This document shows positions 1 to 10,600 of a stretch of 16,626 nucleotides of DNA, piece after piece. The stretch is from Acanthaster planci (Eukaryota; Echinodermata; Asteroidea; Valvatida; Acanthasteridae): positions 162,393-179,018 of the forward strand of contig NW_019091702.1 in NCBI RefSeq assembly GCF_001949145.1, read 5' to 3'. Each line of letters begins with the position of its first letter. Position 1 is the first letter of the stretch. The translations under genes were made by a program, and so were the position numbers. The notes under the pieces were generated by a model. That model was not told the origin of the DNA and searched no databases. It saw only the letters and a program-made list of their open reading frames with translations.

Positions 1-919
1 GCACCACTGGCTAGCCGGCCAATAGGGGGATTTCCCCAATTGGCTGTTTGTTTACAATCTTATAACTTGGAAAATGCCTGCAGATAACTGAAGCAAACTT
101 TGAAGAGTTTTGAGTCTTCTCTGTGAAAGCTCCAGAATGTCCCCTGTTGCAGTTCCACACATTATGCTTTTTCCAAACACGTCCCAATGAGTCAATTTAT
201 TTCAACTTCCTGCCAGATGAAAATAGAATGCTCTGTCTTTCTTCCTCTTTCAGTTTAGCACTATTTTAAAAATACATGGAATCGGTTCTTTCATAAGTAT
301 GGGTATTTGTAATTTCTCATACAGTAATATCTTTAAGTGTACAATCAGTTTGTTTTTCAAGTGAAGTGGCCGTCAGAAGGTATGTGCAGTTGAAGTCCAA
401 ATGTAGGCATTTAGGAACTTCCAACACATTAAACTCAAGTTCTAAAAACTCCCCAAGCAACAAAGCACTGGGCCTAAAAGCAATAAAGTAATAAAGGCCA
501 AAACCAACAAATAGTTCCGATTCCTGAGAACAGGGGTAGGTAGGGGCCAAAAAGTGGACTTTTTTTTGTCATTCTGATCCATTGGGCTATTCAACGGGTC
601 AGAAACAACAGCAAGAGAGGTTGGCTGTCATTTGTTTCCAATAAAATTAATAAGTACTTTATGGGATGCTAATTACATGCATAAATAAGTCGGCTGAACC
701 ATTTCAAACCACATTAAAATGAAAATAAACTCCTCCCCCTTACCAACTATACATTTTCCCCTCAAAAAACTTCGGAATCCTGCCACCAAACTAGGGTAGT
801 ATCAGCAAACAGAATGTATAACTATCTAGAGATCCGATGATGGAATGCTCAGAAGAGTTTGGGTTTTCTGAGCACAACAGGCATTGCAAGGATTTTAGTA
901 GCATAGTCATTGGACTTAC
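1..919 (-). other. 5' part of intron 6 of CTDSPL2 (runs off the window)
   Basis: It begins GTAAGT directly after the codon for L292. I looked for an exon starting DETLVHCS-like in phase 0 on the minus strand and found none. The frame at 550-317 does not resemble the phosphatase domain. The sequence is otherwise A/T-rich and featureless. Confidence 0.85.
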
Positions 920-1031
920 AAGATCCAGGACCAAGGAATACTCGGGAGCCCGCCTCGTCTTCAGAGGGAGTGCTGGGGTGCGGTAGAGGGTCTCCTTGGA
1001 AACCGGGGGCAGCTGCTTGATGAAGTAATAT
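920..1031 (-). CDS. CTDSPL2: CTDSPL2 coding exon 6, start of the FCP1/SCP phosphatase domain (codons 255-292)
   Basis: Acceptor TTTGTCAAAGCAG|A completes codon 255 as Pro, so the protein reads [11 protein letters not shown] across the junction, exactly as in vertebrate CTDSPL2. The exon encodes [20 protein letters not shown] (256-275), then [10 protein letters not shown] and SLVLDL (287-292). SLVLDL is the first core beta-strand of the HAD fold; D291 is the predicted phospho-acceptor Asp of DxDxT. The donor CTT|GTAAGT is strong and phase 0. The next exon, expected to begin with DET, was not found in 1-913 in any minus-strand frame and must lie beyond the edge. Confidence 0.96.
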
Positions 1032-4000
1032 CTGCTTTGACAAAGGAAACGGGATGAACAGTTTAATAACAAACCCAGAGACAGAAATGAAATGCCTAGA
1101 GAGCAGCATATGATTAACCTACAACGGGCAGGTTTCGGATGAAAACGGATCAAGTCATTTGTCAGGACCAAAGAGGAAATTTCCCTTCTATTTTCCTTTT
1201 TTTTCATTTCTACCACAACCTGTGAGGGGTGATCACGATGATGGTCCATCGATTGATCAGTAAGGACAGGGAACCAACTGGTAGCGAAGTCTACTTAAAC
1301 AACTCTGCAGGGCATTTCCTGAAACACATTTCCCCTCAGCCTTAGAGTGAAACCACCAGTTGAATTGAAAAGTTACAGTGTTGCTATCTAGCACATCCCA
1401 AGTTTGAGTCACAAAAAGACAGGTCCATTCGTATTAAAGTCAGTTCAGAAGTACTGTAGTGGGGATGAATTGTAAGAAAGGAATGCCTTTATCCCTGTGG
1501 CAGCCGAACCCAACAGCTTGGAACTTCACACAGGATGACCTGTGATGGACTTGTGGAAACTGGTGGTGAGTCCAGTACAGCAACAAAACGCAACATAATG
1601 AATATTTCTGTGGTATGTAGATTAACGTCTATGGATCTGGTATAAATGGGTGAGGACAAATTAGTATTTTACCATAATGGGCACCTTTTCTCCACTCAAG
1701 CTTTACAGGCATTGTCATTTCGAAATGTTATTTTCAAGGTATCAGAACAAGTTCTTACAAATTTCCCCGATTTTTGAGAAATCTGCCACTGACTGGAAAA
1801 GTCAAGTTTCNNNNNNNNNNNNNNNNNNNNNNNNNNNNNNNNNNNNNNNNNNNNNNNNNNNNNNNNNNNNNNNNNNNNNNNNNNNNNNNNNNNNNNNNNN
1901 NNNNNNNNNNNNNNNNNNNNNNNNNNNNNNNNNNNNNNNNNNNNNNNNNNNNNNNNNNNNNNNNNNNNNNNNNNNNNNNNNNNNNNNNNNNNNNNNNNNN
2001 NNNNNNNNNNNNNNNNNNNNNNNNNNNNNNNNNNNNNNNNNNNNNNNNNNNNNNNNNNNNNNNNNNNNNNNNNNNNNNNNNNNNNNNNNNNNNNNNNNNN
2101 NNNNNNNNNNNNNNNNNNNNNNNNNNNNNNNNNNNNNNNNNNNNNNNNNNNNNNNNNNNNNNNNNNNNNNNNNNNNNNNNNNNNNNNNNNNNNNNNNNNN
2201 NNNNNNNNNNNNNNNNNNNNNNNNNNNNNNNNNNNNNCATGGCCCCTTTAAACTGCATGCACATTGGACTCAGCATCTCATGACACTAACAATTGACTGA
2301 GCACATCTGAGCCAAAAATTGCATACACAGACTGTCAGGGCATGTAGTTAAAAAGACTTGAACAGCATTCTAAGTACTAAACAGCCACACGACAGAAATG
2401 TGGACGTCTGAAAAAACAACTAGAATCGAACACCAAATGCGTCCTATGAATAATCAGTGCCAAACATGTCCAGCGCAAAAATGCATGCGATGAGTCACAC
2501 ACACAATTCAAAATCCTACATGCACACTGCACACCCACAAATTATCCGGTGAGGTAATTATCTGCACAACATCCGAGCCGGCGAAAAGCATCGTGCGGCT
2601 GCAGATGTGGGTCGCCAAACTTCCAAACACAAAACAGGAAATGACTTGTGCATGTCACCCCCCCCCAAAAAGCCCATCCATCACAGGGTTTGTTCTTTTT
2701 AACAACAATACATTAGCTTGGCTAAATATCCCCGCGTCTATTTTCATAAGGGTTTAGAGCCTCTTCTCCCCCCCCTCCCCATTTTTTCTCCTTCCATTTT
2801 CCTCTCAGGGTCCCCGTGTTTTTCTGGCCATTAGGATGCCAAGTGAAATGCACACATCCGCTAGTTTGTAGGAAGAGCTTGAAAGTGTGTCACTGTGTAA
2901 CAGTTGCTGATGAGGTTGAACCGAGGGAGGATAGATGTGATAAGAACAGGCTGCTCTTTTTTTTTTCTTGTTCTTTTTTTTTCCTCCTTTTTTTTTGCCA
3001 AACGGTACGAACGTCGGAGGTCGCATGGGCTCTGCCGGTAGCTCACAGAGGTCGCAACCTCATCAGAATCTAATGCCTACTCAGGAAGAAAAATGGACGG
3101 GATAGGATGTTGCCAATTAGAGACTGGAGTGCCAGAATTATAAAATCAATTTTAAAGGTGCCCTGTGTGCTGCATTGATGTTTGCAGCCATAGGTGCCTA
3201 TCCACTGGAAGCACCTTCCCATCTAACCTCCGAGAAAACATACAGTGCAAGCAGCCTAGACCAACTAAGTTTCACTCGATTTAACCTTCTATCCTAAGGC
3301 TTTTTTGGGGAGGAGCCTTCATGAAGTCTCAATGATCTTTAAACTGTGCAGGAAGCACGTACCGAACTCTTTGCGGGTACATGAACTTTTAAAGGGACAC
3401 AAAATCCCACGAAACTGTGGATGATCTCTCAGGCTCCAATTTTCCACAACTTTTGCTTCACTTTAAAGAGAGTGGTTGTACTTTAGGGTTTCGCATGACT
3501 TAAAAGTGTTTTTCCTGAGTCGTTTGATCACTTCCGAACTGTTAGGCGTTAAACAGTAGTCATTTCTGCTTTATGGCCATAACACATAATAAGTAATTCA
3601 TGTAATTTTTTGAATACTCACGGATCAAAGGTTTCCCACTCATCCAGTGCGTAATCGGCATCAAGGCCGTCATCGTCCACGTATGTGTTGCAGGCAGATA
3701 GCGAGCAGGGCATCATCTCATTATGGTTCGAATCTGGACGGACATAGAAAAAGAAAAAAACTTTGATTTTCCCCAGAGCCCAACAGGGGAAAAAACGAGG
3801 AAACTAGGACTACTTGTCAGGGGGAGGGGGGTATTTTGTTGACACAAAATGTCAAACCTTATTGCCTGTCATCTGATGGTATATGTCAGCACCGGAAAGT
3901 AGATAAAATGGCCTCTAAAGTTAACTTGTAGACCCCCTTAGAATTTCCATTCAACCTGTGCGGCTCTGCAACTTAAATCCAAATGTCAAACACACAAGCA

Positions 4001-4633
4001 CCCACTAACTTTTCAAGCAGTCTCCCTCATGTGAAAAATTTTTAAAACGCTACAAATTGCTAGCTGATGCAACCTGAAATATGCAAATGAAAAAGTTGGT
4101 TTCCAGTCTGACCTGTGAAGAGTCTTTCCCAAATGCAAAATCCTCTGGCATATATTCTTAACATAGAGGTTGATGAAGTGTTTTTTTGTGTCTTTAATGT
4201 GTTTCTCCTCTGTGTTCACAGTAAGCAGTATTTTAATTGCCTCTGGAATAAAATCTGTATATTTTGTAATGGAGACCCTGGCAAATCAAGGAGACAAAAG
4301 GAGTGTCTGTCCACTTTGCCGTTCTGGCCCCTTGTTTTGGTGGATGAACATGAACTAGTGGAGGAAGGACACACCCACTATGGAGGACTTTTACTTCCAG
4401 CTGATATTAGGCCAGAAATGATTTATTACCCAAGTTTTGAGAGCGAGTGGAACTTTTGAAGAAATTTTCAAGGATTTAGAGCCAAAGTAGTACGACACAT
4501 TCACGCCTTGTCACTCAATGTCACAGATGTCAACTGTCCTTGTTATGCAACACTGTTATCCAACAATGCACTCCTAAGACTCCCATCCCTTTTGTCCTGA
4601 CCTGTCATGGTCTTCTCCTCCAGCTGTTCGTCG

Positions 4634-4666
<33 letters not shown>

Positions 4667-7600
4667 TCATCGTCAGTGTCATTTGCCACTGGCATGGTCC
4701 CTTCAGCTATCGACGCTACACCAGCCGGTAACTCGGCACCAGTTGTCACTGCGTCAGACGGAGGCATTCTAGGAACAGCTGCCTCCTGGCACACAGAGTC
4801 CGCTGAGACAGAGTCCAGGCCAGGCCGCTCGGCCACTTTGGGCAGGTTCTCCTTGTTTTCAGCTGTCATGCCTGGCAAAGGGTTTACAATGGAGGTCCCA
4901 CACAATGATAAAGTGTTAACGGCCAGAATGTGCAGAGTCCTTTTGCATAAAATGACATTCACCATGTCCAGCTTCAGGCAGTGATGGAGGATTCGAGTCC
5001 AGACTCGGACTCGAGTTCGGACTCGAGTCCAATTTTTTGGGACTTGTGACTCGGCTTGTTTTGGACTCAGCTTGGCTCAGACACGGATTAGATGGCTTCA
5101 GGTAGTGCACATTTGCAAACCATTTCAACAGAAAGTTCCTTTGGTATTTTCAGCAATTACATGCAACATGTTGACTGCCGATGATACATACATGTACACA
5201 GGGAGCCCCCTTTGCCAAGCAAAGTACCCGTGCGAGCATATTTTTTTGTTACTTTTATTTCTGTTGAGCTGAGAAAGTGAACACAACAATGACAGAGAAT
5301 ACTGTTCTCCAATCTGGCTGTAGTGTATACCAAAAGAATACTCGCAGTGGCAAAGGCCACTTCACCCTAGGGATAGGAACCCAGGGATAGTTTCATGGAT
5401 GGTAGTCAACATGTCAACTGGTGTCTCTTTAATCCAGTCCAGGAGGGCCTCTGTTGCTGCTCGTGTCCAGCAGAACAGAATCCCCCGTGACTTGTTAAGC
5501 ACCTGAACTTTGAAAAATTATATTTCTACATCATAAACATAAATGCTGACATTAAAATACCACAAAAATCGTTGTCATTACATGGTGAAACAAAAATGTG
5601 TCCGAGATAGGATACCATTTCACATCTGGCTTTAGTTTAAGAGAGGACAGAACAGAAGACCTGCTTACCGTTACGAAGAAACTGGTAAACTGGGCTGAAC
5701 AGCGTGCCCAGCAGGGACGTCCGGGGAGGGCTGTCAAAATCCTGAGCCGACTTTGCTGCCATTGCATTCTTCGGAACTGCAGCAAGCCAGAAAATGTGGG
5801 TGAAGAGGGGAGAGAAACAAGCACTTGACTTTGTGCTCAATTTGCTTGGAACTACGAGGACTGAGAGTTGTGCTCTCTCAGCAGAATGTGCAGGTACAAC
5901 GTGGGAGAGCCTCAAGAAAACAATCAAGCATTTGACTGTCATTACACACTCTGACATACAATGCATTCAACACCCCAGTTGGTTGTCCTTCTTTCAGCTT
6001 TAAAAGTTTTCAATGCAAATAGAAGTGCAAACAGAGATAGAAATGGAACACGAGGAATATTATAAATTCAGGGTGAGGAACCTGTGTATCATACTAAAAA
6101 AAAGATTGCCACACGGAAAGAAATTATGCCTGGGTCAACTGGCCTCATTCACAAGTCAGCTATATTGAATTGAAAGTGAGGTGAACTGTTTTCAATTTGG
6201 AATCTGGTAATGAAATTGAAAGCAATGAAATAAAAGTCATTACAAATTAATGCCATTCATTCTGACGAATAATGTTAAATATGTTTCAAGCCAGATTTTG
6301 AAAAAATGAAAGGATGCAGGGAACCCAAACTACATGTAGTCTGGCACCACCTAATTGTCCGGAAAATGGTGAATTATAAGAAAGGTTCTGGGAACATGAT
6401 CAGAAATGGTTTCCCTGTGAATAAGATTTATTTAAGTAATTGAATATTCCAACATTCGACCTTCCATTCCACCGGATATTTGAATGTTTGGTTATACCAA
6501 AGTAAGGGAAAAAAGGAACAATAGTTCTTGGGCCTTATATTTGGGCATACACATGTAGTTGAGCTTATTTACAACACTGTGAAATATGCTTTAGACAGCA
6601 ATTTTGTCTGCAAATAATTAAATTTTCCCTTTCTGATTTCATTAATTTCGCCTCTAAATGCTTGATTTCAAAAACATTTGTAGTCTGGATAACTGATCAA
6701 ACAAAAAAAAAGGTAAGTGATGGGATCTGGTGGCTGGACTTACTTGTATTGTTGTTGCACTCATCAACTGCTGGCTCCGTTTTTGTTCTCTTCGGTTTGG
6801 GGACCGGCGTTGACGTGATGAACGGGGAGTTGTCGTCTGCCAATTCCCGCTTCCGCTTGCACGGAATATCCGACTGTTGCTGATGTAAAGGAAAAAAAAA
6901 GACAAGGATATCAAAACACGCAGGATTTGTCAGTGAATATGAATGACATGGCGCCAGATTCGAGCGTGCAAGAAACCCCAGGAGTACTTGAAGAATGTCG
7001 TCCCCTTCAACAGGGGGAAAAAAATTGAAACGATTAGCAGACAGACGCCTGTACTGGTGTGAAAAACACCAAGTTGTCAGGCGACAGCGGAAAAAATAAG
7101 GATTAAAACTGAACAGTGCATTTGAAAGAGCTTCCCATGAATAAATGTGCTGAAGTTAGTTACTGTTTGGCAAGATTTCACCGTTTTTCAGACCCGAAGC
7201 CTCTGTTTGAACATTAAAGAAAAAAGATGTGCAATGGAAACTTTTGGTGTAATGTGAGAAGAATGGAAACATGTTACACTGTGCAAATACCGAATGGTAA
7301 GAAAAACAAAACAGTCCTATTCAGGCAAAGCTTGGTGAAATTTTCGAATGGGCAAATGCAACACAATTAAATTTGTTTTGTACAAGTACCCAAATAAACC
7401 TTTCCATCCCCAGATAAATCCTGGATAAATATCTGCCTGAATAAATCCTTGGATCTCCTGCATGTTTGAGTTGAGAAATCTCATGTGACTGAGCAATGGA
7501 ACTTCCATTTAACCTTACATGTCGGACTTTTCTTTTGAAGCTCAACTGTGACTGCTTTGCACTACAATGAATAATTTAACAGCACATGATGTAAGATCCT

Positions 7601-10600
7601 CAAATCTGATGACTAGGGATGTTTTCAGGCACTGCATAAAGAGAGGCTACTGACAACAGAGACATCGGTACAAGTGTGTGTGCATGGGGCTAGTCCCTAG
7701 CACACTTCAGTAAAATTGGAAGTACTTTGGAAGAAATATGTCAAATCTCTTCAAATCCTTGTGAAATTTGTCACATCGCAAGAATGCAAGGATGGTTATG
7801 ATCTTTCTCCATGAGGCATGAGCAGAAGATTGTTATCTTACACACCTGCTTGATGCCAATTTTTTGGCAAACCAGTAAACGTCAAAGTCTTTCAGATAGA
7901 CAACAAAATTTCAGACAACAGACTGAGCACACAAAATCTGGCCCAAGTAGTCCACTGCTTGAGGTGTGAGGTCAACCATAGCTCTGATTTGATTCACATC
8001 CTTTTGACTTTTTTCAAAATCCTGGAAAAACGCCAACGATCTAACTTGACTGTGATTGTTTTTCCCACCTCGCTGTGCTACAAGCAAGCAGTAACGACAG
8101 CAGTTTGTGTTTTTCCTGACATGACTGGAAGCATGCAATTATGACAAATTTGAGCATGCTCTTAAAAGGCCTCGGTCGAAGTGAAATGCGTGGATCCTCA
8201 AATGATCCAAGGTACTGGCAAAATACTGCAGCTAAGAAATCCACGATCACTCCCTTCTTTTTGGTACTGAGTTCAACAAACAAGGCAACACCCCCAATGA
8301 GTTTTGGTTCTGACAAGTTTAAAAAGTCTACCCGTTTCGTTCACCTTCTTTGGAACAGCCATTCTTACAACTAAGGATTGCAAACTCCCTTAATGGTCCT
8401 CTGAGAATGTAAGTTTGACACTCACTGTATATTTTGAAATCAATTTACAAGTACAACATGTACAAATATCTCTACAATAAGAGCATCACAAATGAGATGT
8501 TCACACTTCATGCAGTTAATTATGGTCCTTTATGGCTGTAATAAATATTTGGAAAACCGAATTAAAGAGACCGAGAAAATAACTGGAAGCTAAGGTGGTC
8601 ATAGTTAATTTTTCTGAACCATGTCCAAACCCTGAACCTCCCTCCTTCCCCCCGCCCCCCAAAAATGGCTCCCTTCCTCCTCCCTCGGAAAGGTGAACAT
8701 ATTACGTATGTTTACATATCAGATACAGTCAGCTCTCAATATAAAGAACAATGTCATGACAGAATATTGTTATCAAGAGCAAATTCTGCAAAATATCCTC
8801 GGTTCTTGAATTCTTTCATTTTTGCCTGTTTTCTACTCATTTTACAACAATGTCCTGGTTACAACTTACACAGTCCTGGTAACTTACACTGTACCAAAAT
8901 GTGTCTCTATGACACCCTGTAGAATACCGGTACATGTACATGTACATGTACCTACATGTAGAGTACATTGCAGCAGCCACACCATGCACTGTTGCATTGG
9001 GCTTCTTAGCCAGTGCAATTTTGCTTTTCCATCATCAAACAAAACCACTTTTAGAAACCCCAAGGGATTTATCGCTTTTGAAAGACTACATGTAGTTCAT
9101 AAAATAGCTGGGGGAGGGGTGTGTTTCTACCGGTACATGAAAAAATGATACAACCTGTACGTGCTGATACACAGAGATTTCATATTGGCTAAAGTGCATC
9201 AACAACAGAGTACCATTTCATCATCAGTATCTGCAATTAGTATTCCATGGTGAAACCTGACGCTTTTGGGAAGACCTCCTCCATGACAAAGTCAAAATTC
9301 AAGTACTTTCTGTAGCCTGGCAAGTAACAAAGTGGCTTACACTTGTGATGCCTGTCTAGTACAGAAATGAGTATGAATACAATATACAATGTACATGTAC
9401 GAGCACACTCAAGAGAAGTGAAACCTGAGACAGGTGCACGGCAAGTGATAATCTTTTTAACGGCGATGACATTTAGAAAAAAGATTCAGAAGAGAAGGGA
9501 TGCAGTTGAAGGAATAACAGTTTGGAAATGCATTCAGCCCTGGAAGAAAACCACTTTTTTCGCTGAAAAAGAGATGCAAAATACATGTCCACAAGACAAA
9601 ATGAATTCTCCACCATGTTTGGCCCGCTGCAAATCTTACTTGCAGCTTCCAATGGCCTTGAAATAAATTGTGGGGTGAAATTAATTCAACAGAAAAGACG
9701 ATGCAGATGACATCAACTGAACACAAAAGCAGGCCGCCACTTTTTGCAAGCAGCTTCAGTGGTGGAGACAGAACTTTCAAATACAGTTTTGATATTAAAG
9801 GAAACACTGTACATGTAAATATACATGTACAGTGTACATGTACACGTAGTATTGCGGTGACACAACGTAGACGGCACACTATGGACTGCAACATACATGT
9901 ACCAATGTGGTTTTGTGGTAAAACTAAAATGGCACTATGCACATACATGTAGGAAGCGCATGCACACAAGCTCCCCGCATAGTAATCCATTTTGGTCGGA
10001 ATGAACGCAGCACACAGCCAGGACACGTAAGACAACGGGAGTATGACTCATAAGAACCATTTGGTCGATTGTGGGTGGGGACCACAAACACATGACCGTC
10101 TGTCAGTACGTGTACAAGAGGAGGGGGGGAGACTATATGTGGGTCATGCGTATTTTTACTGGAGGCCTTGCCGGGGATAATGAAACCTTGCTGTCATGAC
10201 AGAACCCCACCAGGGACCTGGGGAACTGTTGCGTTGGCTAAAGGGCGACAGCAAACTTATTTTCATACGCTTGGTATTAATGCAAGTAACATGATTGGAT
10301 CTGTGTTCATCTGTGCACGAAGCAAAATTTTCAGACAGTACCCAGTAGTTTGCAGTGACTGCTAGTACACCGACACTGCACACCAGCTATGAACGTACAC
10401 ATACCGATAATATTCAAATCCCATACCAAAATCTGTAAGGTGAACTTCTACGTAAAATGACCTATAAACGCATGATTATAAAACACACAGCAAGTCTAGT
10501 TGTAAAGCAGCACACAGGATTGACAACAACCCTAACCCCCAAGGGTGTATGTAAAATCATATGAAATTGGAGGATTTGGGACTGTTAGGGTTAAAAATAC

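Larger units (their letters stand above)
1032..3621 (-). other. Intron 5 of CTDSPL2 (about 2,590 bases including the gap, phase 2)
   Basis: It begins GTGAGT and ends TCAAAGCAG. It includes the 427-base N gap and two pyrimidine-rich patches on the plus strand (about 2759-2808 and 2954-2996). No gene or RNA was recognised in the readable parts. Its true size depends on the gap, and an alternative exon could be hidden in it. Confidence 0.88.

Noticed and set aside
317-550. Candidate next CTDSPL2 exon in the left edge (minus-strand 77-codon frame)
   Set aside because: The frame lacks DETLVHCS-like sequence or any other phosphatase-domain motif in all three minus-strand frames; the next exon must be outside the window.
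1677-2300. Long frames on both strands across 1811-2237
   Set aside because: They are produced by the N run, which contains no stops.
3715-3740. GGTTCGAATC, like a tRNA T-loop (B box)
   Set aside because: It lies inside coding exon 5 and no cloverleaf or A box can be formed around it.
4115-4459. Plus-strand frame ending with [20 protein letters not shown], preceded by an acceptor-like CTCTGTGTTCACAG
   Set aside because: The composition is somewhat protein-like, but no family is recognised, no matching donor or neighbouring exon was seen on the plus strand, and it lies within intron 4 of a well-supported minus-strand gene.
4607-4984. Serine-rich 125-codon frame on the plus strand
   Set aside because: It is the antisense of the acidic exon 4: GAA/GAG codons read as TTC/CTC and TCC/TCT on the other strand. 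Splice sites and homology support the minus strand.
5598-5828. Plus-strand 76-codon frame over exon 3
   Set aside because: It is the antisense shadow of CTDSPL2 exon 3, which has strong homology and correct splice phases on the minus strand.
9457-10035. 192-codon minus-strand frame
   Set aside because: It opens at a non-ATG codon, is full of translated ACATGTA repeat (MYVH, CTCI-type peptides), and shows no recognisable domain.
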